A model generated the notes under the pieces. The model worked only from the letters and a program-made list of their open reading frames with translations. It was not told the DNA's origin and did no database searches. From CAYZBF01 sp964476585 (GTDB lineage Bacteria > Hydrothermota > UBA3072): 56,305 bases of DNA. The position numbers and the translations under genes were made by a program. The stretch's first letter is position 1, and each line of letters opens with the position of its first letter. Positions 42,758-50,454 of the stretch are shown piece by piece. The stretch spans positions 1 to 56,305 of the forward strand of contig CAYZBF010000011.1 in assembly GCA_964476585.1 (NCBI GenBank), in the 5' to 3' direction.

Positions 42758-44803
42758 TTATTTAAAATTTACCCTTAATCCCGCTTTATATGTGCGCTCG
42801 CAGTGCTCATCTCTATAAATCCATCTATCCTTGTACTCTATTCCAAAGAGATTGTTTACGGAAAAGAATAAAGCGGTTTTCTCGAAAAAAGTCTTGTTAA
42901 TTCGTAGATGTGTTAAGAAATACGAGGATAACTCATTCTCATTTTCGGGGTCCTCAAACTGACTTCCAATATATTCTTCCAGCAGAATGAGGCTTAATCC
43001 AAGTTTCTTATATAGATAACTTGCTTCTATATTCACTCTATGATGAGGCCTATAAGTGAGCTCATATCCTGTCTCCTTATCTTTTGTTACTAAGAACTGG
43101 TATTTTATTTTACCGGTGAGCCCTTCTATAAAAATTCTACTGCTTATCTCTATTTCCGCACCCTCCGTATACGTTTTTCCAATGTTCCTGTACGAATAGG
43201 TGCTGTCATTAATTAACTCACCTTCAATCATATCTTTAAGATCGTGTCTAAAGAAAGAAATACTTGCACGAATGTGATTTATATGAGTCCCTAATTCCAG
43301 ATTATAACCAGTTGAGTTTTCGGGCTTGAGTTCTGGATTACCTGTTATCCAAAATCCGTTTCCACCAGCATGCCAGCTTTTTCTATAAAGATGTTTAAAT
43401 GATGGCGTCTTAAAAGCATTTCCAACTGATGCCCGGATGAAAAGCCACTCAATTGGTTCATATCTAACTGCTATCTTGGGGTTAAAGGAACTTCCCCAAC
43501 GCTCGTGATAATCTAACCTTCCTGCAAGAAGAAAAGTTAATGGTTTGAGAACCATCTCATCCTGCAGATAAAAACTCCCCATGGACTGGGTTTCCGAACC
43601 AGTGAAATCGTCTCCTTCTATTTTCTCATACAGCCCTTCTAATCCAGCAATTGTAAAATTTTTCTTAAATACTGCTCCCTTCCATCGTAGTTCAATGCGA
43701 TTATTCTCCCCATCTGTTATTGAAACCTCCTCTGCGCCTCCAACCCTCGTCTCATCATGGAAATCCTCACGATTCCCTTTGACTTCAATAGTAGAGAAGC
43801 TTGGAAGCCCGATTTTACCGTTTAAGATGAAATTAAGTGCCCTTTCCTCGCGATTGCAGAGTTTTGCATGATGAACTCTCCCCACGATATTTAATTCATT
43901 CCTAAAATCCGGCTTATATCCTAACTTTAGAATACCATTCTCTGATTCATGCCAACTCATCCTATCTCTTCCTTCTGTCCTGTTTATATCACCTGAGATT
44001 TGATAGTTGAATTTTCTCAGGGCTCCTCCGTGAGTTAAAGAAAGCATCTTATCATCATAGCTTCCATATGAAACTGTTCCATTCAGAAAAGGCTTCTCTC
44101 CTTGCTTTTTAGTTATTATATTACAAACCCCACCCATAGCATCACTTCCATAGAGAACAGAAGTAGGACCTTTTACTACCTCAATTCTCTCAACCATATC
44201 CGTAGAGATTTGAGTTAGGGGAAATCGACCGCTGACCCTTTCTCCATCCAAAAGTATTAATGAATACGTTGAAGGTAACCCTTGAATCTGTAATTCATCA
44301 TTTGCCATGGAAGTAAAGCTCGTATTGAAATAAATGCCAGTAAGATAATCCATCGATTCTCCAACATTCAAAGCATTATATCTATTGATATCTTTCTCAC
44401 CTATCATCACAATTGGAACAGGCGATTCATCAATCAGGTGTTTTGTCTTGGTTCCAGTAACAACTATCCCACCCATAGAAATTTCTGATTCCTTTAGCTT
44501 GAAATCGACTTTTATCCATTGATCTGGGTATACCTCTATTACCTGACTTTCCTTTCTGAACCCCATTAATGTAGCTACAATCTCATACTTTCCAGCTTTA
44601 ACATCAGTGATGTAGTATCTCCCCTGTGGGTCCGTAGCAGATCCCAGGCCAGTTCCCTTAAGAAAGACATTGACATTAAACAAGGGTTTTTGCGTCTCAA
44701 TATCAACGACCCTACCCTCAATACCTCCAGAAGGCATTGATAACGCACTATATGGAAGAATATACAGAATGCTAACCATCACCAGGAAATTAATTTTCCT
44801 CAT
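42758..44803 (-). CDS. TonB-dependent outer-membrane receptor
   Basis: A 681-residue receptor: signal peptide (1-22), a carboxypeptidase-regulatory-like domain (GGIEGRVVDIETQKPLFNVNVF, 25-105), the plug (VVTGTKTKHLIDESPVPI, then GPTSVLYGSDAMGGVCNIIT) and a 22-strand barrel with LKPENSTGYNLELG and a C-terminal YKAGLRVNFK. The extra N-terminal domain is typical of Bacteroidota-style receptors. It imports a metal chelate or heme with TonB-ExbBD, which are not in this window. It lies between the HmuY-like lipoprotein and DUF4198. Confidence 0.92.
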   Translation of the reverse strand: MRKINFLVMVSILYILPYSALSMPSGGIEGRVVDIETQKPLFNVNVFLKGTGLGSATDPQGRYYITDVKAGKYEIVATLMGFRKESQVIEVYPDQWIKVDFKLKESEISMGGIVVTGTKTKHLIDESPVPIVMIGEKDINRYNALNVGESMDYLTGIYFNTSFTSMANDELQIQGLPSTYSLILLDGERVSGRFPLTQISTDMVERIEVVKGPTSVLYGSDAMGGVCNIITKKQGEKPFLNGTVSYGSYDDKMLSLTHGGALRKFNYQISGDINRTEGRDRMSWHESENGILKLGYKPDFRNELNIVGRVHHAKLCNREERALNFILNGKIGLPSFSTIEVKGNREDFHDETRVGGAEEVSITDGENNRIELRWKGAVFKKNFTIAGLEGLYEKIEGDDFTGSETQSMGSFYLQDEMVLKPLTFLLAGRLDYHERWGSSFNPKIAVRYEPIEWLFIRASVGNAFKTPSFKHLYRKSWHAGGNGFWITGNPELKPENSTGYNLELGTHINHIRASISFFRHDLKDMIEGELINDSTYSYRNIGKTYTEGAEIEISSRIFIEGLTGKIKYQFLVTKDKETGYELTYRPHHRVNIEASYLYKKLGLSLILLEEYIGSQFEDPENENELSSYFLTHLRINKTFFEKTALFFSVNNLFGIEYKDRWIYRDEHCERTYKAGLRVNFK

Positions 44804-44866
44804 CGTAACTCCTTTTCATTTATTTGAGGGAGTGGGGCAGAGAATACTCCGCCCCATATCCACTCA

Positions 44867-45463
44867 CTAAAAGTTTCGACTGCCATCAGGCTGATATACA
44901 TACTTGAAGGTAATGTATCCACTATGCCTGTTCTGCTGTGCATCGTAATAGTAGTAATCTAGAATTTGTACCTTTGCATATTTACCTTCAGCACTCTTAA
45001 CTACAAAGACTGTATCCTTTGCATAAAAGGTGGGTGGCATACCTGCCATGGTGTACCAATCAGTAAGTACAGGGTTGCAGCTATGCTCATAATCACCCGA
45101 ATGTCCAGTAAAAGTCATTATTGTATCTATCACATATCCGATTTCTGGAGCCTCATCATATGAATCAAAATCTACATTACCTACATTTACTGCACCACCC
45201 TCCCCAACTCCACTGGTGCCGCTGTTCGTCCCAATCCTGTATCTCTGAAACTTTAGGTCCCAATCAAGAGAGTTTTCTGGATCAGAAGGCCTAACAGTAT
45301 CGCCTTCGTCAAAACTAAAATATGCCCAAATACTATCTACACTACTTGAAGCATCTACCATAAACTCAATTACTCCAGGGGCTGGCCCCGTTTTATCCTT
45401 ACAACCCCAGAAGAAGGACCCGAATGCGACGAGAACCATGATTATAGCTACCTTTTTAAACAT
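44867..45463 (-). CDS. HmuY-like lipoprotein
   Basis: A 198-residue lipoprotein with lipobox FWGC (Cys21). The mature part has the HmuY-family block SLDWDLKFQRYRIGTNSGTSG, followed by DFDSYDEAPEIGYVIDT and a C-terminal GYITFKYVY. HmuY in Porphyromonas captures heme for a TonB receptor. Several His occur (FTGHSGDYEH, NRHSGY), but I cannot map the ligands. AAAGGAGG precedes the ATG. It probably delivers its ligand to the receptor encoded next. Confidence 0.8.
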   Translation of the reverse strand: MFKKVAIIMVLVAFGSFFWGCKDKTGPAPGVIEFMVDASSSVDSIWAYFSFDEGDTVRPSDPENSLDWDLKFQRYRIGTNSGTSGVGEGGAVNVGNVDFDSYDEAPEIGYVIDTIMTFTGHSGDYEHSCNPVLTDWYTMAGMPPTFYAKDTVFVVKSAEGKYAKVQILDYYYYDAQQNRHSGYITFKYVYQPDGSRNF

Positions 45464-45532
45464 CCTACCTCCTTTTTGCTTTACTTCAGGAAATTACAAG
45501 GTCAAAACAATTCCTAAGATTTACTCCTCGCC

Positions 45533-45547
45533 TTGCTCGGGGAGCAA
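45533..45547. promoter_or_regulatory. Short palindrome upstream of the HmuY-like gene
   Basis: TTGCTC GGG GAGCAA, perfect 6-bp arms around 3 nt, 70 nt before the lipoprotein ATG. It could be an operator or an RNA hairpin in the leader. Confidence 0.35.
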
Positions 45548-45571
45548 ATCTATAGCTGCTTTTTATGCTAT

Positions 45572-45697
45572 TCAATAAGCGCATCCCTTCTTGATTAAAT
45601 GTGATTGAGATGCAATTGCAATAACACCGCAAAAAAAGAGTAATAATTTCATTTTCATGCTAAAATTAAATTTAGCAGTCCTCCAACTATTTTTCAT
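45572..45697 (-). CDS. Possible 41-aa exported peptide
   Basis: An ATG at 45697 overlaps the stop of the preceding 15-codon ORF as ATGA. The product has a charged start (MKNSWRTAKFNFSMKMK) and a hydrophobic stretch LLLFFCGVIAIASQSH like a signal peptide, with a very short remainder. It may be the stump of a truncated exported protein. A candidate Fur box lies within it. Confidence 0.3.
   Translation of the reverse strand: MKNSWRTAKFNFSMKMKLLLFFCGVIAIASQSHLIKKGCAY
45605..45621. promoter_or_regulatory. Candidate Fur-family operator, box A
   Basis: TTGAGATGCAATTGCAA matches box B (TTGAGACTCAGTTGCAA) at 14 of 17 positions. It lies 142 nt upstream of the HmuY-like gene. Confidence 0.55.
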
Positions 45698-45741
45698 CTC
45701 TTTTCTATCCTTACCTCGACCATCGAAACTTTTTCACTCAT
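45694..45741 (-). CDS. Possible 15-codon leader ORF
   Basis: ATG at 45741 with an excellent ACAGGAGGG 6 nt upstream; the product is MSEKVSMVEVRIEKR. It is coupled by ATGA to the 41-codon ORF. The strong ribosome site suggests real translation, either as a leader peptide or as the start of a truncated gene. Confidence 0.35.
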   Translation of the reverse strand: MSEKVSMVEVRIEKR

Positions 45742-45761
45742 CTATCCCTCCTGTATTAGAA

Positions 45762-45778
45762 TTGAGACTCAGTTGCAA
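45762..45778. promoter_or_regulatory. Candidate Fur-family operator, box B
   Basis: TTGAGACTCAGTTGCAA is the best palindrome of three: with two flanking bases on each side, 16 of 21 positions are symmetric. It lies 17 nt after the fur stop and 20 nt before the 15-codon ORF, at the head of the HmuY-TonB receptor unit. Confidence 0.6.
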
Positions 45779-45795
45779 TTAATTTACAAAAAAAT

Positions 45796-46221
45796 TTATT
45801 GACAATCTTTGCAATATCCTTTAATTCCGAATCTATGTTCCAGGGGCTTAAAGCCATATTTTTTACAAATTTCTTCTTTCAGCTTTTCTATTCTATCGTC
45901 GCTAAATTCAATAATCTTGCCACATTTGATACAGACCATATGGTCATGATGTTTATGGCCATAGGTATGTTCATAGTAAATTCGATCCTGGCACCTCATC
46001 GCCTCACTGACCAGCATGCTATCAATAAGCAAAGGAAGTGTTCTGTAAATAGTGGCACGAGAGATATGCTCTTTCTTTTGGTATAATCTCTGGAATAGAG
46101 ACTCAACATCAAAGTGTTCATGCCTGGCAAATACCTCTTCAATGATTAGCTCTCGCTCGTGTGTAAATTTTAATCCCTTTTTATTTAGATAATTCCTAAA
46201 TATAACTCTTTCAGTTTCCAT
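45796..46221 (-). CDS. Fur-family transcriptional regulator
   Basis: A 141-residue Fur protein. The winged helix covers 1-80 (FTHERELIIEEVFARHEHFDVESLF, SRATIYRTLPLL). The dimerisation and metal domain has HTYGHKHHDHMVCIKCGK, combining the regulatory His cluster with the first structural zinc pair, and a C-terminal CKDC second pair. Iron (Fur), nickel (Nur), zinc (Zur) and peroxide (PerR) types cannot be separated safely from these residues. Its own start region carries operator box C, so autoregulation is likely. Confidence 0.93.
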   Translation of the reverse strand: METERVIFRNYLNKKGLKFTHERELIIEEVFARHEHFDVESLFQRLYQKKEHISRATIYRTLPLLIDSMLVSEAMRCQDRIYYEHTYGHKHHDHMVCIKCGKIIEFSDDRIEKLKEEICKKYGFKPLEHRFGIKGYCKDCQ

Positions 46222-46223
46222 AG

Positions 46224-46240
46224 TTGCAACTGAACCTCAT
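46224..46240. promoter_or_regulatory. Candidate Fur-family operator, box C (autoregulatory)
   Basis: TTGCAACTGAACCTCAT matches the reverse complement of box B (TTGCAACTGAGTCTCAA) at 14 of 17 positions. It covers the fur transcription start and ribosome-binding region, 3 nt before the ATG. Confidence 0.6.
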
Positions 46241-46245
46241 TTTCA

Positions 46246-46273
46246 ATCATAATAAAAAAATCTATTTTGTCAA
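46246..46273 (-). promoter_or_regulatory. fur promoter
   Basis: Minus strand: TTGACA (46273-46268), 16-bp spacer, TATGAT (46251-46246). The predicted +1 near 46239 lies inside operator box C, giving an 18-nt leader. Confidence 0.7.
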
Positions 46274-46292
46274 GTACTTTTTGGATATCTTG

Positions 46293-46430
46293 TTTGCAAT
46301 CGAACCTGAATCACTAAAACTCGGGACAGAACTCACCCCTTCTGTGAAAAAGGTAGCAGATAGAATAATTCTTTTTTTTAGAGAAATGACTAATCTTTCC
46401 AATGACATAGATTCCTGTTTGAATGATTGA
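46293..46430 (+). pseudogene. 3' fragment of a second hydrogenase maturation endopeptidase gene
   Basis: The 45 codons to the stop encode FAIEPESLKLGTELTP and then KVADRIILFF. They match the C-terminus of the intact endopeptidase (LAIEPESLELGTELSP...AADKINHF), and GCAATCGAACCTGA is shared at DNA level. The catalytic N-terminal two thirds is missing, and the fragment abuts the fur promoter. It is the relic of a paralogue, perhaps from a lost second hydrogenase locus, or of a partial duplication. Confidence 0.75.
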
Positions 46431-46516
46431 TATAGGGGTGAACTGCGTTCATCTTGTTAAGCAAAGTCTCAGAAATTGTTTGGGTTGTTGAGAAACCGTC
46501 TTATTTATAATTTTTC

Positions 46517-46759
46517 TCAATTTTCTATCTCAAATAAATCAAGAATAAAAGCATATTCAAAAGCAATGTCCTTTAAGTAGTCATATCTGCCTGACAAGCC
46601 AAAATGTCACGTTCCGATATTGGTTTTGAGCAGCAAAAGGTTATCATCTGTTTCCAAGGCTCTTAATTTTGCGGTCCATTTGGCCGGCTCCCAATACTGC
46701 ACCCTCGGATCATTTAGGCTTGCAGTAATCAACATGTTAAGATAATCTTTAGCTTCCAC
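46517..46759 (-). pseudogene. Oligopeptidase B (S9A prolyl oligopeptidase) C-terminal remnant with in-frame stop
   Basis: The frame encodes VQYWEPAKWTAKLRAL, then TDDNLLLLKTNIGT, a TGA stop (46609-46607), and in the same frame HFGLSGRYDYLKDIAFEYAF. This is the PtrB C-terminus around the catalytic Asp and His loops, where active enzymes have roughly GHGGxSGR. The stop falls exactly at the catalytic-His loop and the N-terminal 600 residues are absent. The gene is dead. Nothing else is seen from 46431 to 46830. Confidence 0.75.
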
Positions 46760-46830
46760 TGTCTATTCCATCTTTATAAATATGGAAATAGTCCCAAGTA
46801 TCTGCCCGTTATCTTTTGCTCGTAGCTTAT

Positions 46831-47220
46831 CTAATTTCCGATTAATTCAAATATCTTTGCCTTCAGTGCCTTGATATCTAATGGCTTTGGGAAAAAGGCT
46901 GCGACATCTGAAGTTTTCACTACAAAGTCATCTTCCATTAGCCGATATGCCGTGCATATAACTATAGGAATTTTTTTATTTGTTTCTCTTATTTGCTCAA
47001 TTGCATCAAGGCCATGTGTACCGGGCATTTTTATATCCATAATCACTAAATCGAATGGCTCTTGGCTAAACTTTTTTAATGCCTCCTGACCATTTGATGC
47101 CCCAACGCAATCATAAGAATCTCCTAATGTTTCTTTAATTAGCAGTCTAATGGATTCCTCATCATCGCAAACAAGTACCCTCTTTTTTTTACTTTCTTGC
47201 TTATTTTCCCATTCATTCAT
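46831..47220 (-). CDS. Single-domain response regulator
   Basis: A 129-residue receiver domain: acidic pair VCDDEES, phospho-acceptor Asp62 in LVIMDIKMPG, the Thr of VICTAY and Lys in FFPKPLD. There is no output domain, so it acts by protein contact or phosphotransfer. I use the ATG at 47220, which overlaps the kinase gene by 8 nt. An in-frame start at 47280 would add 20 Arg/Lys-rich residues within the kinase. Confidence 0.9.
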   Translation of the reverse strand: MNEWENKQESKKKRVLVCDDEESIRLLIKETLGDSYDCVGASNGQEALKKFSQEPFDLVIMDIKMPGTHGLDAIEQIRETNKKIPIVICTAYRLMEDDFVVKTSDVAAFFPKPLDIKALKAKIFELIGN

Positions 47221-48844
47221 TTCTTTCCTCCTTCTCTTTCGGTAGATATACGCGAGAGGTTGTCCCCACACCTTCTTCACTTTCTATTTCAATCTTTCCC
47301 TTTTGTTCTTCGAGTATCTTCTTTACGATTGCCAGGCCGAGTCCTGTTCCTCTGGGTTTGGTTGTGAAGAATGGTGTAAAAAGCTTCTTTAGATATTCTT
47401 CTTGTATTCCTTTACCATTATCAGTAATTTCAGTGGTAAGCCAATTCTCGCCGTAAGAAAAATTGATTTGAAGTACACCTTTTTCATTCATTGCCTCGAT
47501 ACTATTGGTTATAAGATTGACGAATATTCTACGTATTGACTCGGGTTCTCCTTTGATTATTGGATATTCATCACTATTTATTTTAGTTTCTACATCGAAA
47601 TTCTTGACAATGTCTTCAATCAAGACCCGTAGATTGATTTCTTTTAATTGTGTTTGTTTTTTCTTATCTCTTGCAAAGGCTAATATGTCATCAATGATAT
47701 TATCTATCCTTTGCGTTCCTTTGTGGATTTCAGAACAGTAGAGGACTATTTTCTCCTCTTTTTTAGTATTTGTGAGCAGTTCGGCGAATCCGTGAATGAC
47801 AGCCAGAGGATTTCGAATCTCATGTGCTACCCAACTCGCCATCTTACCGAGATATGAGAGTCTTTCTGCTTGGTTCAATTTTTCTTTCAATGCCTTTAAT
47901 TCAGACAGGTCTTTAAAAATTGCTACACAGCCTAAAAGTTTTTCTTTTAGACCTGTAATTGGGGAGATGGAGAGTCCGATAGGAATGTTTTCATTGTTTT
48001 TATTTTGTATTGCGACTTCTTCACTTAATAAAGAGGCTCCTGAATTCATTGACTCTTCCATCTTCTGCCACAAAGCATTTATACCATGGATATTCTTAAT
48101 ATCATTCCCAACTGCATCCTCTTTTTTTAAGCCAAGTGCCCTTTCCGCCGCTGGGTTAAGAGTAGTAATGATACCATCCTTGCTCGCGGCTATCACGCCA
48201 CTTGGTACACTGCTAATTACCTTCTCGATATACTCTCTTAGTTCGATTTCTTTTGCTACCACCCTCCTTACTTCTTTTTTTAATTCACGATTAAATCGCT
48301 CAAGGTCTTCTTTTTCTCGTAATTCAATTCGTGTGGACTCTGCCCAGTAACTACTTATTAATGCTAGAATACAGAAAAAAGGAATTCTTATTAAAAAGGC
48401 TGATTCAAACAAGGAAACACCAGGGTTTGACCTGTAGACCATCCATCCATAGATGAGGCTTGCAACAATTGCAATCGGTATGCTGCCACCAATGTTCTGA
48501 CCAACCGAGGCAACAAATATTACAAGAAAATAGATTAGATAGAAGTCGTTTTCTATTCCCTGGGTAAAATATATTGCTAAAGATATGGTGATAATATCGA
48601 ATAAAAAGATGAAGAACGAAACGATGGGTTTGGTAAAATGCTTTTCGGATATACGATATAAAATGAAATTCGAGATGAAGTAAATAAGGGCGATCGCGTA
48701 ACCCGGTTCCCAGATATTCAAACCCTTCTTTGAGTACGTCATTAATAGAATTGTTGATAGAATTAGAAAGAAACGTAAGAATAGTAATTTTCGCTTTTTC
48801 GTTACTCCTCCTCTTTTACAAAGGATCCGTTTCCTTGAAAACAT
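47213..48844 (-). CDS. Membrane sensor histidine kinase with PAS domain
   Basis: A 543-residue kinase. Six hydrophobic helices (20-165) form a membrane sensor without an extracellular domain, then comes a coiled coil (170-205) and a PAS domain (205-310, SGVIAASKDGIITTLNPAAERAL). HisKA has H-box WVAHEIRNPLAV (His341), and HATPase_c has NLITNSIEAM, DNGKGIQ and GTGLGLAIVK. It phosphorylates the receiver encoded next. The ATG at 48844 lacks a clear ribosome site, while AGGAGG occurs 30 nt inside the frame with no canonical start after it. Confidence 0.92.
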   Translation of the reverse strand: MFSRKRILCKRGGVTKKRKLLFLRFFLILSTILLMTYSKKGLNIWEPGYAIALIYFISNFILYRISEKHFTKPIVSFFIFLFDIITISLAIYFTQGIENDFYLIYFLVIFVASVGQNIGGSIPIAIVASLIYGWMVYRSNPGVSLFESAFLIRIPFFCILALISSYWAESTRIELREKEDLERFNRELKKEVRRVVAKEIELREYIEKVISSVPSGVIAASKDGIITTLNPAAERALGLKKEDAVGNDIKNIHGINALWQKMEESMNSGASLLSEEVAIQNKNNENIPIGLSISPITGLKEKLLGCVAIFKDLSELKALKEKLNQAERLSYLGKMASWVAHEIRNPLAVIHGFAELLTNTKKEEKIVLYCSEIHKGTQRIDNIIDDILAFARDKKKQTQLKEINLRVLIEDIVKNFDVETKINSDEYPIIKGEPESIRRIFVNLITNSIEAMNEKGVLQINFSYGENWLTTEITDNGKGIQEEYLKKLFTPFFTTKPRGTGLGLAIVKKILEEQKGKIEIESEEGVGTTSRVYLPKEKEERNE

Positions 48845-48968
48845 TTAGAAGAGCCAAAATAATTTGCTTTGAATCCTTTATGGTAAAGCACACTGGTGCG
48901 TACATTAGATTGCCAATTAATTATAAAAACTGATCTAAAATTTACTTTCTTAATAATAATACAATATA

Positions 48969-48996
48969 ATGTTATAAAAAAATACTAAAAGGTCAA
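48969..48996 (-). promoter_or_regulatory. Promoter of the sensor kinase operon
   Basis: Minus strand: TTGACC (48996-48991), 16-bp spacer, TAACAT (48974-48969). The leader is about 118 nt. At 49050-49072 a piece of a dispersed repeat, TTTGCGTCTCTGCGAGAG, separates this unit from hypE. Confidence 0.5.
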
Positions 48997-49090
48997 GTCC
49001 TCCAAGTCGCAATTCACCCATATACTCATCTACCTATATACTTATTTGCCCATCTCTTTGCGTCTCTGCGAGAGATTTATGAATCGAATT

Positions 49091-50089
49091 TCAGCATATC
49101 CTTGGGAGTTGCTCACCGGTTAGCATATCTATAATCCTCATCCCACCTACTATGGTCTCAAAGACAACTTTTCCTTGGTTCTCTTGTGTTATCTCGCCGA
49201 TAATCGATGCCTTCTTACCCAGGGGGTGCTTTTTCATCTCACGAAGGACAGAATCCGCTGTATCGGTGGATACAACGATTAAGGCCTTACCCTCATTGGC
49301 AAGATACAAAGGATCAAAACCAAGAATCTCACAGAATGCACTCACTTCATCAGTAATTGGAATATCTCCTTCGTGAATCCCGATTCCGTAATTCTTATTC
49401 TCTGAAATTTCATTTAAAACGGTGGCTAATCCTCCTCTTGTCGGGTCCCTCATAAACTTAATCCCTCCAATTGGAAGGATATTACTAATTAGATCCCAGA
49501 GAGGAGCACAGTCGCTTTTTATGCTTGTTTGGAAATCCTCTCTGGCACTCATAACGGAAAGAGCATGTTCTCCTACAGAACCATTTATGAGGATTTTATC
49601 TCCTATTTCGATTTTAGAAAGAGAGATGTCCACTCCTTCGGCTATAATACCGATACCTGTGGTATTGATAAAAAGTTTATCTGCCATGCCTCTTCCCACT
49701 ACTTTTGTATCGCCTGTTACAATTTTTACGTTTGTTTTTTCTCCTGCAGTTGCCATTGAGGTTGTAATCCTATCGAGGATATCGTAATCAAGTCCTTCCT
49801 CTATGATAAAAGAACAGGAGATATAAAGAGGTTTTGCCCCCATAACAGATAGATCGTTTACTGTTCCGTATATCGCAAGCTCTCCAATGTCACCACCGGG
49901 AAAGAATATGGGATTAACTACATAGGAATCGGTTGTAAAACAGAGTCTGTTATCACCGGTTGGGGATAAGACTGCAGAGTCATCAAGCTCATCCAGTATT
50001 TTATTATTGAATTTTTTTACAATGAGGTTTTTTATGAGGAGGTGCATAGCCTTGCCGCCACTTCCGTGGGAAAGTAATATCCTTTTCAA
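49091..50089 (-). CDS. hypE: Hydrogenase maturation carbamoyl dehydratase
   Basis: HypE of the PurM-like family. From a TTG at 50089 the protein is 332 residues and begins MKRILLSHGSGGK, the usual start. A TTG at 50119 with GAAGGAG is an alternative that adds 10 residues. The ATP-binding MRDPTRGGLATVLNE is present, and the protein ends PRIC, the C-terminal Cys that is carbamoylated by HypF and dehydrated to thiocyanate. It supplies CN- ligands for the Fe site. The start overlaps the hypA stop. Confidence 0.95.
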   Translation of the reverse strand: MKRILLSHGSGGKAMHLLIKNLIVKKFNNKILDELDDSAVLSPTGDNRLCFTTDSYVVNPIFFPGGDIGELAIYGTVNDLSVMGAKPLYISCSFIIEEGLDYDILDRITTSMATAGEKTNVKIVTGDTKVVGRGMADKLFINTTGIGIIAEGVDISLSKIEIGDKILINGSVGEHALSVMSAREDFQTSIKSDCAPLWDLISNILPIGGIKFMRDPTRGGLATVLNEISENKNYGIGIHEGDIPITDEVSAFCEILGFDPLYLANEGKALIVVSTDTADSVLREMKKHPLGKKASIIGEITQENQGKVVFETIVGGMRIIDMLTGEQLPRIC

Positions 50090-50454
50090 TCTTCTATCTC
50101 CAGACTTTTTATAATGCAATCATCTCCTTCTATTACTTTCAGGTCATGACTCTCGCATTTTGGACACTTAAGTATAGGGAAATAATGGTCCATGCCAGTT
50201 GTTTCGAGTCCTCCCTTATAACCACAAATGTTACACTGGATTACTCCCGAAATTCTATTTAAAACAACCTCGGTTGACTTCCCTAATTCAGTTTGAGAAA
50301 GCATCATCTCAAGCCAGAATCTTATCTGTTCTTCCTCAAGGAGTGTGAGTTCACCCAGCTCTATTTCAAGACGCGTGATTTCCTTTGCGCCCTCTTTCTC
50401 TGCTACTTCTGTGACTTTTTCTACAATATTTTTTACAGTTGAAAACTCATGCAT
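50086..50454 (-). CDS. hypA: Hydrogenase nickel incorporation protein HypA
   Basis: A 122-residue HypA. N-terminal MHE (His2, nickel binding) is followed by FSTVKNIVEKV, and the zinc site is CNICGYKG...CPKCES. It delivers nickel to the large subunit with HypB. It starts 22 nt inside the end of hypB. Confidence 0.95.
   Translation of the reverse strand: MHEFSTVKNIVEKVTEVAEKEGAKEITRLEIELGELTLLEEEQIRFWLEMMLSQTELGKSTEVVLNRISGVIQCNICGYKGGLETTGMDHYFPILKCPKCESHDLKVIEGDDCIIKSLEIED

Noticed and set aside
46607..46609. In-frame TGA as selenocysteine or recoded codon in oligopeptidase B
   Set aside because: The family has no Sec. The stop replaces the catalytic-His loop and the gene body is missing, so a pseudogene is the simpler reading.
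47221..47280. Upstream start of the response regulator
   Set aside because: The extra 20 residues are translated from the kinase 3' end and precede no receiver sequence; the ATG at 47220 fits the family.
47796..48350. 184-codon plus-strand frame
   Set aside because: Antisense to the PAS/HisKA region of the sensor kinase; Ser/Phe-rich composition typical of a reverse-strand shadow.
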